Shown here in pieces: positions 1-12,300 of a DNA stretch of 64,000 nucleotides (position 1 is its first letter; every line of letters begins with the position of its first letter). Under the pieces are notes generated by a model. The model had not been told where the DNA came from, ran no database searches, and was given only the letters and a program-made list of their open reading frames with translations. The stretch spans positions 3,410,001-3,474,000 of the forward strand of contig NZ_CP177144.1 in NCBI RefSeq assembly GCF_050389775.1, given 5' to 3'. The translations under genes and the position numbers were made by a program. This stretch comes from Marinibacterium sp050389775 (GTDB lineage Bacteria > Pseudomonadota > Alphaproteobacteria > Rhodobacterales > Rhodobacteraceae).

Positions 1-2371
<2,371 letters not shown>

Positions 2372-2541
2372 GGCAGGTCCCTCAATGGCGCAAAGGTAGG
2401 CGATCGCCGGGCCGGGGCCAAGCGGAAACTGAGAACAAAAGGTAAACTTCCGACAAGGCGCATCACCCTGCCCCCGGCCGCATCACCCCAGCGGGCCTTG
2501 GCCGATATAGGGCATCGCGGCGTGGGTGCCAGCCCCCGGCC

Positions 2542-3120
2542 TCAGGTCTTTTGCGCCAGGGCCCAGGCGCAGATCGGCATCTCGGGATCGTTGTCCAGCG
2601 AATCGCGGTCCGCGTCGTAATCGGGCGGCCATTTGCCTGGGTCCAGGTTGCGCAGGGCGGCGTTGCGATTGCCCCATTGATCGGCCTGGATGGCGTCTTC
2701 GGCAAAGCCGGCTTCGATCAGAAGGTTCTTCAGCCCGCGGGCGGACCAGCGCGAATTGTCCATCGGCGCGGCGTGGAACGGCACGAAGAAGGGCACGGCG
2801 ACCCAGAAATGCCCGCCCTTGCGCAGCATCTTGCGCACGTTCTTCGTGGCGGCATAGGGCCGGTCGAGATGCTCCCAGACCTGGTTGGCCAGCACCAGGT
2901 CGACTTTCAGCGGCTGGCCATCCGGCGCATAAGGCCCGGCGCAGATGTCCCATTCGGGATAGAGGAACTGGCGATAGGACCGGAAGGCAAAGCTGCGCCC
3001 CCATTTGCCCGAGACTTCGGCCACGTCCAGCCGCTCGGGGCCCAGGGCCTTGATGAGCGCGCGGCTCGATTTCTGCATGACGACGCGATTGAGGCTGACC
3101 ATGGCGGCAGGAAAACGCAT
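2542..3120 (-). CDS. SAM-dependent methyltransferase domain protein
   Basis: About 192 residues. The stretch reading LANQVWEHLDRPYAA then RKMLRKGGHFWVAVPFF matches the post-motif II/III part of class I (Methyltransf_11-like) methyltransferases, where the motif precedes a gly-gly turn and a beta strand. The N-terminal nucleotide-binding part is short and lacks a clear GxGxG, so substrate and even activity are uncertain. The reading frame stays open upstream to 3279, but that extension translates the palindromic repeat at 3171-3233, so I start at the ATG at 3120. ATGs at 3147 or 3102 are alternatives and none has a strong ribosome binding site. It is the next minus-strand gene before uvrA, with about 170 bp between. 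Confidence 0.7.
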   Translation of the reverse strand: MRFPAAMVSLNRVVMQKSSRALIKALGPERLDVAEVSGKWGRSFAFRSYRQFLYPEWDICAGPYAPDGQPLKVDLVLANQVWEHLDRPYAATKNVRKMLRKGGHFWVAVPFFVPFHAAPMDNSRWSARGLKNLLIEAGFAEDAIQADQWGNRNAALRNLDPGKWPPDYDADRDSLDNDPEMPICAWALAQKT

Positions 3121-3170
3121 CCGGCGGGGCGCGTCTACCCGGGCCATGCGCTGGCCCCGAGGTTGCGCCG

Positions 3171-3233
3171 GGTACTTGAGACCAAGAAGAAGACAAGGGC
3201 GCGCGCTCCTGTCTTCTTCTTGGTAAAAATACC
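3171..3233. repeat. Long palindromic intergenic repeat, copy 1
   Basis: A perfect 15-bp inverted repeat, ACCAAGAAGAAGACA at 3181-3195 and its complement at 3210-3224, encloses a short GC-alternating loop (GGGCGCGCGCTCC). Outer flanks GGTACTT and AAATACC form a second, nearly matching pair. It is the reverse complement, almost base for base, of the copy at 13854-13916. It could act as a bidirectional terminator between the methyltransferase promoter side and the next gene, but the repetition elsewhere suggests a dispersed REP/MITE-like element. Confidence 0.8.
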
Positions 3234-3356
3234 GCCGCCGCAGGCGTTGCGCGCAGCGCAAATCTGCCGCATCCGCCAAAGCGCAGCGCCGGGCCTCTGT
3301 TCACCACGGCAGGACCGGCTAAGCTGTGGACGACACGACCCAGACGGAGCCCCGCC

Positions 3357-3713
3357 ATGCCGACCCGCCGAGACCTTCTTGCCAGCGCACTTGCCGCCCT
3401 GCCCGCCCTTGCCTTGCCCGCCCTGGCGCGGGCCGATGGCAGTCGGCGGCTGGACAACGGGATGACCGAGATCACCGGCTTTCTCGACCGGGTCGAGGCT
3501 CGGGGCGACACCAATGTTCTGATTGTCACGGCCGGAGGCCAGGAATGGACGGTGGATTTCCCGACACCGCCAGCCAATGCCAATGACCAGCCGATCGGAC
3601 TGGCGCTGCATCCGGGGATGGAGTTGACCGTTCAGGGGCACCAGGCGCAGGACACGGCCTGGCGGATGCGGGCGGCCCGGCTGATCATCGACGGGACGCC
3701 CTACGAGCTTTAG
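3357..3713 (+). CDS. Small exported protein of unknown function (DUF6152-like)
   Basis: 118 residues. The N-terminus MPTRRDLLASALAALPAL, followed by ALARADG, looks like a signal peptide with a twin-arginine (TRRDLL) character and cleavage near ALARA. The mature ~90 residues (EITGFLDRVE, then TAGGQEWTVDFP, then LHPGMELTVQG) have the short beta-rich pattern of small OB-like periplasmic proteins such as DUF6152; this is inferred from pattern only. It stands alone on the plus strand, convergent with lpdA, whose stop is 48 bp downstream. Function unknown. Confidence 0.65.
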   Translation: MPTRRDLLASALAALPALALPALARADGSRRLDNGMTEITGFLDRVEARGDTNVLIVTAGGQEWTVDFPTPPANANDQPIGLALHPGMELTVQGHQAQDTAWRMRAARLIIDGTPYEL

Positions 3714-3761
3714 GATCCGCCCCGCCCCGGCCGCAGGATGGGCCGGGGCGGGCGCGAGCGA

Positions 3762-5156
3762 TCAGAAGTGGATCGCCCGGCCGTAGGCGTCCAGCACGCT
3801 TTCGTGCATCATTTCCGACAGGGTCGGGTGCGGGAAGACCGTGTGCATCAGGTCTTCCTCGGTCGTTTCCAGCTGGCGGCCGACAACGTAGCCCTGGATC
3901 AGTTCCGTCACCTCGGCCCCGACCATGTGCGCCCCCAGCAGCTCGCCCGTTTTCGCATCGAAAACGGTCTTGATCATGCCTTCGGGCTCGCCCAGGGCAA
4001 TGGCCTTGCCGTTGCCGATGAAGGGGAAGCGGCCGACCTTGATGTCGTAGCCCAGTTCCTTGGCCTTGGCCTCGGTATAGCCGACCGAAGCCACCTGGGG
4101 CTGGCAATAGGTGCAGCCGGCGATGGATTCGGGTTTGACCGGGTGCGGATGCTGGCCGGCGATCAGCTCGGCCACCATGACGCCTTCGTGGCTGGCCTTG
4201 TGGGCCAGCCAGGGCGCGCCGGCGATATCGCCGATGGCATAGACGCCCTCGACCCCGGTGCGGCAATATTCATCGGTCACCACATGGGTGCGGTCGACCT
4301 TGATGCCGGCGTCCTCCAGGCCCAGGCCTTCGACATTGCCGACGATGCCCACGGCCGAGATGACCGTGTCGAAATCGTGTTTCTCGACCTTGCCGCCGGT
4401 TTCGATATGGGCCGTGACCTTGCCCTTGGCCCGGTCGAGCTGCTTGACCATGGTCTTTTCCATGATCTTCATGCCCTGCTTGACGAATTGCTTCTTGGCG
4501 AAGGCCGAGATCTCGGCATCTTCGACCGGCAGGATCCGGTCCATCACTTCGACCACCGTCGTGTCGGCGCCCAGGGTGTTGTAGAAGCTGGCAAATTCGA
4601 TGCCGATCGCTCCCGACCCGATGACCAGCAGCTTCTTGGGCATGCGCGGCGGCATCAGCGCGTGCTTGTAGGTCCAGACCAGGTCGCCATCGGCCTCGAG
4701 CCCGGGCAGTTCGCGGGCGCGGGCGCCGGTGGCCAGGATGATGTTGGCGGCCTTCAGGGTCTCGGTGCCCTTGTCGGTGGTCACGCTCACCTGGCCCTTT
4801 CCGGCCAGTTTCGCCTCGCCCATGATGGCGTCGACCTTGTTCTTCTTGATCAGGTGGGCCACGCCGCCGGACAGCTGCTTGGCCACCCCGCGCGAGCGCT
4901 TGATCACGGCGTCGATGTCATAGCCGATCTTGTCGGCCGACAGGCCAAAGTCCTTGGCCCGTTCCATCAGGTGGAAGACCTCGGCCGAGCGCAGCAGGGC
5001 CTTGGTCGGAATGCAGCCCCAGTTCAGGCAGATCCCGCCCATGTGCTCGCGTTCCACGATGGCCGTTTTCAGACCCAGCTGGGCGGCCCGGATGGCGGCG
5101 ACATAGCCCCCCGGCCCGGCCCCGATTACGATGACGTCATAGGATTTCTCGGCCAT
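3762..5156 (-). CDS. lpdA: Dihydrolipoyl dehydrogenase (E3 of 2-oxo acid dehydrogenase complexes)
   Basis: 464 residues, the normal E3 length. It reoxidises dihydrolipoamide on E2 with NAD+ as final acceptor, through FAD and a redox disulfide. FAD-binding GAGPGGY is at residues 12-18, the redox-active pair is C43 and C48 in GICLNWGCIPTK, and the second Rossmann motif is VIGSGAIGIEFASF. The C-terminal catalytic dyad is H443/E448 in HPTLSE. A strong AGGAGG sits about 8 nt before the ATG. The gene is monocistronic and carries, just upstream, a palindrome nearly identical to the one in front of pdhABC at 21724-21741, suggesting it is the PDH-dedicated E3 in spite of the distance. Confidence 0.97.
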   Translation of the reverse strand: MAEKSYDVIVIGAGPGGYVAAIRAAQLGLKTAIVEREHMGGICLNWGCIPTKALLRSAEVFHLMERAKDFGLSADKIGYDIDAVIKRSRGVAKQLSGGVAHLIKKNKVDAIMGEAKLAGKGQVSVTTDKGTETLKAANIILATGARARELPGLEADGDLVWTYKHALMPPRMPKKLLVIGSGAIGIEFASFYNTLGADTTVVEVMDRILPVEDAEISAFAKKQFVKQGMKIMEKTMVKQLDRAKGKVTAHIETGGKVEKHDFDTVISAVGIVGNVEGLGLEDAGIKVDRTHVVTDEYCRTGVEGVYAIGDIAGAPWLAHKASHEGVMVAELIAGQHPHPVKPESIAGCTYCQPQVASVGYTEAKAKELGYDIKVGRFPFIGNGKAIALGEPEGMIKTVFDAKTGELLGAHMVGAEVTELIQGYVVGRQLETTEEDLMHTVFPHPTLSEMMHESVLDAYGRAIHF

Positions 5157-5187
5157 GTCCTGTCCTCCTGACCCGGCGCCTGGAAAT

Positions 5188-5205
5188 TAGTTTAGCGTTA
5201 AACTA
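5188..5205. promoter_or_regulatory. Palindromic operator upstream of lpdA
   Basis: TAGTTTAGCGTTAAACTA, an 18-bp palindrome with 7-bp arms (TAGTTTA/TAAACTA) around GCGT, lies 31 bp before the lpdA start. On the lpdA strand AATAAT abuts it upstream, so a bound protein would overlap the promoter or start of transcription. The same sequence with two differences precedes pdhA. Size and symmetry fit a dimeric helix-turn-helix regulator; which one cannot be told from this window. Confidence 0.65.
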
Positions 5206-5314
5206 TTATTCCCGAGCCTTCAATGGCGCAGCCCACGACAATTGCGGCGCGGGCCGTCTTGACCCCGTCACAGTGGCGACGGATGCTGGTTTCGACAATG
5301 CCGGAGGTAAGCCA

Positions 5315-5770
5315 ATGGGTAAAGTTCTCAAGGATCTGGTGCTGGCCTTGCTGAATGCGACGCTGATCCTCGTCGCGCTGTGCCTGTTCCTGGCGCTGCA
5401 GGTCAGCCGCAGCGCCGAACGGGTGGTCGAGCGGGCCTCGGACGCGGTGGCACGGATCGAGCCCGTGACGATCGAGCTGGAGGGGTTGCGCGAAGACGTG
5501 GCCGGGCTGCGCGGCGACCTGGACAGCCTGGCCACCGGGGCCACCGACCAGGCCGATGCGGCGCTGGCGGCGACGCGGGCGCGGCTGGACGAGATCCAGG
5601 GGCGGATCGACGGGATCGAGGCGCGGGTGGCCGAATTCGGAGAATTGCCGGAAAGCCTGTCGGGCGATCCGCGGCAGGACATGCTGGACCTGATGCGGCT
5701 GGGACTGCACATGATGCGCGGGGCGCTGACGGCCGGGACGGAGATACCCGACGGCGCCGGGACGCAGTAG
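5315..5770 (+). CDS. One-TM coiled-coil protein of unknown function
   Basis: 151 residues. Residues ~5-30 (VLKDLVLALLNATLILVALCLFLAL) form one membrane helix, and the next ~90 residues are heptad-rich and charged (SAERVVERASDAVARIEP, then GLREDVAGLRGDLDSL, then ATRARLDEIQGRIDGIEARV), typical of an extended coiled coil. The ATG at 5315 is chosen because GGAGGT lies 6 nt upstream; an in-frame TTG/ATG further up lacks a site. It is divergent from lpdA. No recognised family; a membrane-anchored scaffold or regulator is the most that can be inferred. Confidence 0.65.
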   Translation: MGKVLKDLVLALLNATLILVALCLFLALQVSRSAERVVERASDAVARIEPVTIELEGLREDVAGLRGDLDSLATGATDQADAALAATRARLDEIQGRIDGIEARVAEFGELPESLSGDPRQDMLDLMRLGLHMMRGALTAGTEIPDGAGTQ

Positions 5771-5826
5771 CCTGCGGGAAGCGGCCGGCGGCGATATTCA
5801 TTAGCCGCCTGGAGAGTGGCCGGGGC

Positions 5827-5848
5827 GGCGGGGCGAGCCCCGCCCTAC
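5827..5848 (-). repeat. GTAG-headed REP-like hairpin, copy 1
   Basis: Read on the minus strand this is GTAG followed by stem GGCGGGG, a 4-nt loop (CTCG) and CCCCGCC. The same head and stem, with loop ATTT, occurs at 52876-52897. A GTAG tetranucleotide before a palindrome is the known hallmark of REP elements mobilised by RAYT transposases. Confidence 0.6.
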
Positions 5849-5914
5849 ACGCCCCGGAACAGCAGCAGGCAAAGGGCACCGGGGCGGCTGGGTGGCCGGC
5901 CCCGGGAGAGAAAC

Positions 5915-6493
5915 TCAGCCTGCGGCCTGAAGCTCGCGCACGGTCTGGCCGTAGCCGCCGGCGCTGACATAGGCGTCTTCGTTCGCCGTGGTCGAGCGTT
6001 CGAGCGCCTCATTGCGATAGGGGAACCGGCCGAACTGGCGGATGACCTCGCGATGGGCGCGGGCATGCAGCAGGTTCGGCGCGCCGGTCTCGGGCATGCG
6101 ATCGGCCATCAGCCGGACACAGCGTTCCTGGTCGCACAGGCTCTCGGAATGCATCAGCGGCAGGTAGAAGAACTGGCGCGCCGGTTCGTCGATCTTGAAA
6201 TCCCAGCCCTTGTGAATGGCCACCTTGGCCGCGGCCAGCGCCGCGCGGTCGGTGGCAAAGGCCCGGCCATCGCCGCGGAACATGTTGCGCGGGAACTGGT
6301 CAGTCAGGATGATATAGGCCAGCGCCCCGCTGGGATAGGTCAGCCACAGCGAATACGACCCTTCCGAGGCCGCCTGCCAGGCCGCGCCGAACCGGTCGCG
6401 CACCTGCGCATCCAGAGCCTCGTCCTGCTTGTACCAGCCGTCTTCGCCGACTTCGTCCAGCCAGAAGGCCAGGACCTCTTCCGCACCCACCAT
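5915..6493 (-). CDS. DUF924 family protein
   Basis: 192 residues. DUF924 features are clear: the start EEVLAFWLDEV, LTDQFPRNMFRG, the FFYLPLMHSES segment and the late GRFPYRNEAL motif. The family is widespread, mostly helical and TPR-like, and has no assigned reaction. GGAGG lies about 10 nt before the ATG. Next to it, on the same strand and 100+ bp upstream, is an MFS carrier; no operon logic is evident. Confidence 0.85.
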   Translation of the reverse strand: MVGAEEVLAFWLDEVGEDGWYKQDEALDAQVRDRFGAAWQAASEGSYSLWLTYPSGALAYIILTDQFPRNMFRGDGRAFATDRAALAAAKVAIHKGWDFKIDEPARQFFYLPLMHSESLCDQERCVRLMADRMPETGAPNLLHARAHREVIRQFGRFPYRNEALERSTTANEDAYVSAGGYGQTVRELQAAG

Positions 6494-6609
6494 CGCGATG
6501 TTCCTCCGTATTCGCGCTCACGGTTCCTAGAATCAGTTAACGACGTGCAGGGCCCGGCGAACAGTCACGATTTGCAACCTCGGTGACATATCGCCGGTTT
6601 CCGCTCGCC

Positions 6610-7887
6610 TCAGGCCGCCTGCTCGGGCTCGTCGCCGTCCTGCTCGGCCTCGATGACCATTTCCTGTGCAACTTCCATGGCCACCGGGGTCAGGGTCTGG
6701 GTCACGGCGGCATAGGCGCCGGTATCCTCAACCGGAACGGCCGGACGACGGGTCGACCGATAGGCCGCATAGGCCGCGACACACAGCAGAAGCGCGCCGA
6801 TGAACAGGAAGAAGCCCGACGGCCCGACCACGTTGGGGCCCATCAGCCAGCCGGTGATCAGCGGCCCGGCAATCGCGCCCAGCCCGTTGATGAAGATCAG
6901 GCCGCCGGACGCGGCGGGCATGTCCTCGTATTCGATATGGTCGTTGGTATGGGCCAGCAGCAGCGAATAGAGCGGGTTGGTCATGCCACCGACGACAAAG
7001 GCCGCGCCCAGCAGGATCCAGAAGCCTTCGTCAGCCCACATGCCGACAATGGCCGCCACCCCGCCGATCAGGCCGGTGACCATGATCAGGAAGCGCCGGT
7101 CGATCCGGTCGGACATCCAGCCGATGGGATATTGCAGCAGCATGGCCCCGATGTAGAAGGTCGCCACGAAGGTCGAGATCTGCACCAGCGTCAGGCCGAT
7201 CGCCGCGCCATAGACCGCGCTCATGCCGAAGAGCCCGGAATAGACCCCGCCCAGCAGAAAGATGCCGACACAGCCCAGCGGCGAGCTTTCGAAGAGCTGG
7301 CGCAGGGTCATCGGCTTTGAGGTTTCATAGGCCGGGGTCGGCGTGACCGACAGAAGGATCGGCGCGAAGGAGATCGACACCAGAACCGAGGCGATGATGA
7401 AGACCTCGAACCCCGCCGGATCGCCGATCAGCAGGGCAGCCTGGGCGCCGACGATGCCCAGGGTCTGGACGATCATGTAAAGCGACAGGGCCTGGCCGCG
7501 GTTCTCGTTGGTCGACTGGTTGTTCAGCCAGCTTTCGGCGGTGACGTAGACGCCCGAGAAACAAAAGCCCACGATGCAGCGGCCGATCGTCCAGGCGATG
7601 GGATTGGTGAAGATCGGATAGGGGTAGAGGATCATCACCGCCGAGATCAGCGAGGCCAGCGCGGCAAAGACCCGCACGTGGCCGACCCGGCGGATCATCT
7701 CGGGAGCCAGCCGCGACCCGCCGAGGAAACCGACGAAATACCCGGCCATGACAAAGGACATCTCAAGCGTCGAAAAGCTCTCGATGCCGCCGCGCACGCC
7801 CAGCAGGGTGGATTGGATGCCGTTGCCGACCATCAGAAGCATCATGCCGAGCATCAGCGCCCAAGTGCTGGAAAGAACCTGCATCAT
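6610..7887 (-). CDS. MFS transporter (YcaD/UMF-type)
   Basis: 425 residues with about twelve hydrophobic segments, and a short acidic C-terminal tail (EAEQDGDEPEQ). The N-terminal helix pair (MLGMMLLMVGNGIQSTLLGVR), the AGYFVGFLGGSRLAP loop and TAESWLNNQ are characteristic of the YcaD-like MFS subgroup found across Rhodobacterales. The substrate is not known for this subgroup. AAGGAG precedes the first of two adjacent ATG codons, so the start is well supported. The next gene on the same strand upstream is queA, 84 bp away. Confidence 0.85.
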   Translation of the reverse strand: MMQVLSSTWALMLGMMLLMVGNGIQSTLLGVRGGIESFSTLEMSFVMAGYFVGFLGGSRLAPEMIRRVGHVRVFAALASLISAVMILYPYPIFTNPIAWTIGRCIVGFCFSGVYVTAESWLNNQSTNENRGQALSLYMIVQTLGIVGAQAALLIGDPAGFEVFIIASVLVSISFAPILLSVTPTPAYETSKPMTLRQLFESSPLGCVGIFLLGGVYSGLFGMSAVYGAAIGLTLVQISTFVATFYIGAMLLQYPIGWMSDRIDRRFLIMVTGLIGGVAAIVGMWADEGFWILLGAAFVVGGMTNPLYSLLLAHTNDHIEYEDMPAASGGLIFINGLGAIAGPLITGWLMGPNVVGPSGFFLFIGALLLCVAAYAAYRSTRRPAVPVEDTGAYAAVTQTLTPVAMEVAQEMVIEAEQDGDEPEQAA

Positions 7888-7971
7888 CTGCGGATCTCCT
7901 TCGTCATTCGTTCCGTCCTGCCCGGTCTGGGCGATTCGCCCCCGTCACGTCGGGGTCAGACGCGACCGGGG

Positions 7972-9048
7972 TCAGGTCGCTTTTGACGCATGTGTGGGCG
8001 CCGGGATCAACAGCGAGGCATCGCCATAGGAAAAGAAGCGGTATTTCGCAGCCAGGGCATGGGCATAGACCGCGCGGATCTCGTCGACCCCCAACAGCGC
8101 CGAGACCAGCATCATCAGCGTCGATTTCGGCAGGTGGAAATTGGTCATCAGCGCATCGGTCACGTTGAAGCGGAAACCGGGGTGGATGAAGATGTCGGTC
8201 TCGCCCTGCCAGGGCGCGATGGCCCCGGTCTCGCGGGCGGCGGTCTCGATCAGGCGCAGGGCGGTGGTGCCGACGGGAATGACCCGGCCGCCGGCGGCCC
8301 GGGTGGCGGCGATCTCGGCCGCGGCCTGGTCCGAGACACGGCCCCATTCGGCATGCATCTTGTGATCTCGGATATCGTCCACCTTGACCGGCAGGAAGGT
8401 GCCGGCGCCCACATGCAGGGTGACGCGGGTGAAGTCCACGCCCCGGGCGGCCAGGGCCTGCATCAACGCATCGTCGAAATGCAGCGAGGCCGTGGGCGCG
8501 GCAACGGCGCCGGAATGTTCGGCCCAGATGGTCTGGTAATCCTCGCGGTCGCGGGCATCGGCCGGCCGGCGGGCAGCGATGTAGGGCGGCAGGGGCATGG
8601 CCCCGGCACGGGCCAGCGCGGCATCGAAATCGTCCCCGACGAGGCCAAAGCGCAGGTGCCCCTGGCCATCGGCCACGCCCTCCAGCACGGCCGTCAGCCC
8701 GGCGCCGAAATCGACGGTCTCACCCTGTTTGAGCTTCTTGAGCGGCTTGATCAGCGCGGCCCAGGTGCCATCGGCCCGCGGGCCCAGCAGCGTGGCCTCG
8801 ATCCGGGCCTCGGTCGGGCCCTGGGCGGTGTCGCGGCGGCGCAGGCCCGACAGGCGCGCGGGAATGACCCGGGTATCGTTCAGCACCAGCCGGTCGCCCG
8901 GGCGCAGCATGTCGGGCAGATCGAAGACACGGGCATCGCGGATGTCCCGGCCCTCGGCCACCAGCAGACGTGCCGAAGACCGCGGCCGGGCGGGCCGCGT
9001 GGCAATCAGGTCGTCGGGCAGGTCGAAATCGAAATCGCTGAGTTTCAT
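7972..9048 (-). CDS. queA: tRNA preQ1 S-adenosylmethionine ribosyltransferase-isomerase
   Basis: 358 residues. QueA transfers and isomerises the ribosyl group of SAM to preQ1 at tRNA position 34, giving epoxyqueuosine. The start MKLSDFDFDLPDDLIATRPA, the LNDTRVIPARL motif, LHVGAGTFLPV and the late TNFHLPKSTLMMLVSAL are family signatures; the end RFFSYGDASLLIP is also typical. The ATG at 9048 is used because the earlier in-frame ATG adds residues unlike the family. The ribosome binding site is weak (GGGGC). No other queuosine gene is in the window. Confidence 0.95.
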   Translation of the reverse strand: MKLSDFDFDLPDDLIATRPARPRSSARLLVAEGRDIRDARVFDLPDMLRPGDRLVLNDTRVIPARLSGLRRRDTAQGPTEARIEATLLGPRADGTWAALIKPLKKLKQGETVDFGAGLTAVLEGVADGQGHLRFGLVGDDFDAALARAGAMPLPPYIAARRPADARDREDYQTIWAEHSGAVAAPTASLHFDDALMQALAARGVDFTRVTLHVGAGTFLPVKVDDIRDHKMHAEWGRVSDQAAAEIAATRAAGGRVIPVGTTALRLIETAARETGAIAPWQGETDIFIHPGFRFNVTDALMTNFHLPKSTLMMLVSALLGVDEIRAVYAHALAAKYRFFSYGDASLLIPAPTHASKAT

Positions 9049-9084
9049 GGCCGCGCCCCATGCGCGGGATCGGCGGGAATTGCA

Positions 9085-9318
9085 ATCCCCCATCGGGCCG
9101 CGGGGTCAAGACACGGGGCCACGGGGTGAAGTCTTGGGGCAAAGGGCCAGGACCGGACATGTGACGGGGCCAATGACCCGGACAAGAGACGAACGCGGGA
9201 CGGGCAAGAGACCCGACATGTCACAGGGACATGGGCCGGGCATGTCACTGAGCAGGGGATCGGGCATGAAATCGGTCCTCAGACCGCGCATGGGATCATC
9301 GGCCCGGGCCACGTGCCG
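9085..9318. repeat. Decayed tandem repeat between AsmA-like gene and queA
   Basis: This spacer, downstream of the AsmA-like stop and upstream of queA, has no gene. It contains recurring, imperfect units of about 22-30 bp that share GGACATGTGACGG, GACATGTCACAGG, GGCATGTCACTG and GGCATGAAATCGG cores. Divergence between units is high, so the array looks old. A small GC hairpin (GGCCCGGGCC) sits near 9300. Confidence 0.45.
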
Positions 9319-9331
9319 GCCCGGCCGGGGC

Positions 9332-12300
9332 CTAGCGTTCCGACCCGCTCAGCGGTTTGATCCGCGACCCGCGCTGGGGTTCGGGCGCCACGCGCAGCGG
9401 TGCGGGGGTGGACGGATCGGGACTGGCCGCGCCCTGCCCCGGTTCCTGGCCCGCCTCCTGTCCAGCCGCCCCGCCCGACAGGTCTCCATCGGTGCGGCTC
9501 TTGCTGACGGTCGGGGCCGGATCGCGGAACAGCTCGCGCAGGAACCCCGGGGCCAGGGCCGACAGCGGGTTGACCGAAATGCGCGGCGCCGAGGCCGGGC
9601 CGCTCAGATCGAAATTCACCCCGATCAGCCCTTCGCCCTTGCGGGTCAGCACGCTGCCGATGGCGTTGAGCGCATAGAGCGGCGACAGCACGCCCTGCAT
9701 GTCGAGCGTGGCGCTGGCCAGGTCATAGATCCCGTCCAGCGACAGCCCGATCGACGGGCCGATGGCCGAGGCGCTCAGCAGGGTCAGGCGGCTGGGCGAC
9801 AGGCGAAAGCTGGCATCGACTTCGGAGAACGTGATGCCGTTGCCGGCCAACTCGTCGATCAGCCCGACCAGGCTGATGGCATTGAGAATGGCCCCGATGC
9901 CGCTGCCTTCATGCACGCTGGTGTTGGTCACGCGCAGGGTGCCGTCATAGCTGCCGGTCTCGGGCGCCGGGCGCAGGATCAGGTTCAGCGCCCCGCCCCG
10001 CGCCTGTTTCAGGATACCGGCGTCGCGGAAGATGCCCCCGGCATCGGCCGAGGTGACCTGGAAGGCGTTGCGCCCGGCCTCGGGCACGATCTTGCCCGAC
10101 AGGGCCGTGCCGCCGTTCATCTGCCCCGTAAAGGTGCCGGCCAGCCCGCCCGCCGTGGTCAGCTGGGCCTGGAGCCCGGTCAGGGCCAGGCCCCTGGCGA
10201 TCTGCAACCGGTCCAGCGAAACCGAGAGCGGCGGGCTGTCGCCGTTGGCCGTGCCCTCGTCCTTGCCGAAGGTCGCCCCGCCCAGGTCGAGGCTGCCGGA
10301 ATTGATGCGTACCGCCGGGCTGCGGCCCGCGCCGCGGCCGGTCAGGGTGGCCGAGACATTCAGCCAGTCGCCGATGCGCAGGCTGTCAAAGATCGCCTGG
10401 TCGAACTGGCCCCCGGCCTTGGTCGTCACCCGCCCGCTCAGCGCCAGCCCGCCGCCGGTCAGCGACAGGATGTCGACCCGGGGCGCGCTGCCCAGCGTGG
10501 CGGCCACCTTCAGCCGGCCGGTGGCCCCGCGCGACATCGACCAGCCCAGCGACGGCACGCTCAGCCCCAGCCCGTCGAGATCCGATTGCACCGACAGCCG
10601 CGGCGGCTGGCCGCCGCCCAGGTCGACGGCCAGGTCGGCCATGGCCCGGCCGCTGACCATGCCCTCGGGCAGGCCCAGCCGAAAGATCCGCACGGCCTCG
10701 GGCGTCAGCGGCGCCCGGCCGGTCACCCGGCTGCCCGCGCCCGGCACGCCCAGGGCCTGGGTCCAGGTAAAGCTGGCCGGGATGCCGCTGATCTCGCCTT
10801 CTCCGCCGATCCGCACGCCGTCATTGTCGACAAAGACCTCCAGCGCCTCGGCGCTCAGCGGGTGACCCGGGACCAGCACCTCGCTGGTCACGTCGCGTAT
10901 CGTGCCGCTGGCATGGTATTGCATGTCGGCCAGGGTGATGACCTCCTGCATCGGCAGGGCCAGCGTGCCGGCCAGTTCGACGCTGCCCCGGGCCAGGTCG
11001 ACCGGCAGGTCGGATTTCGACAGCACGCTCAGCGGCGGCCGGTCGAGCAGCGACAACACGGCCGTCGGCGTGCCCCGGCCCTGGACCCGCACGATGGCCG
11101 GCGTGCCCGGCTTGACGGCCACGTCGGGCACGATGAACGCCGTGCCCGCCACGTCCAGCGCGCCGCCCGCATCGGCCATGACCTGGCCTTGGGTCGCCGT
11201 GGCGACCAGCCGGTTGGACGCAAAGCTGGCCTGGCCGGCCAGCCCGGTCAGCGGTGGCAGGTTGGGCGAGAATTCGACCTCGCCGCCTTCGAATTCGAAA
11301 TCGGCATAGACATCGGGCTCGGCCTGGCCCGGCCGGCCGCGCACGGCCCAGTCGACATCCAGCAGCCGCCCGGCATGAACGTTGCGATTGACCCAGATCC
11401 GCGGCTTGGCCAGCGCGGCCTGGGGCCAGATCTCGAGCAGGCGGGCGGCCTCGATCTCGCCGATGCGCCCGTTGATCGCATAGCGCCAGCCCAGCGGCGT
11501 GGCCCGCAGCCGGCCATCCAGACGCACCGGGTTGTCCCCGTCGTGGATCAGCGCCTCGCCCAGGGTCAGGTCGAACGGATGCAGGCGCAGACGGAACTCG
11601 GCATGGGCCCCGGTCAGTTCCAGCGGCGCGGGATAGACATCGGCCGGGTTCAGCGTCAGGGCGCCCACGGCGAACTGGCCGGTCAGCGCGTCCAGCCGGC
11701 CTTCCTCCAGCCCCTCGATCCAGGCCCGGCCCTCGACCGATCCGCTGCCCCAGGCGCTGTCAAAGGACAGCTCCTGAAAGGTCAGCTGGTCATTGGCCGG
11801 GTCAAAGGTGAAATAGCTGCGCGCGCCGTGGAAGGGGATCGGCCGGGTCGCCTCGGTCGGTTGCAGCACGCCTTCGCCGATGCCCAGCGTGGCGCTGACC
11901 GGCAGCATCTCGCCGCCCTCGCCGATGCCCCCGCGCAATGCCCCCGAGATCGGCGCGCGCAGGGGTTCCAGCCAGCCGAGCGCGGCGCTTTGCATGGCAA
12001 TGTCCTCGGCGGCCACGTCGGTGACCTGGATGCCGAAGGTCGCCGCCCGCGATCGGATGGAACTGTCATAGCTGGCCTCGACCCGCGCGGCCTCGTCCCG
12101 GCCCGACAACAGGTTCAGCCCGGCCGACAGGCTGAGACGGTCGCCATGGCGTTCCAGCAGCAGCCGGCCGTCGTCGATGGTCCAGCTGCGGCCCGACAGG
12201 GCGTCGTCGTAGCGCAGGGTCAGCTGGGACAGTTCGAATTCGGTCAGGGCGGTCAGCGGCTCGGCGGTCAGCCGGTCCTCCCAGCCCTGGATCAGGCCGG

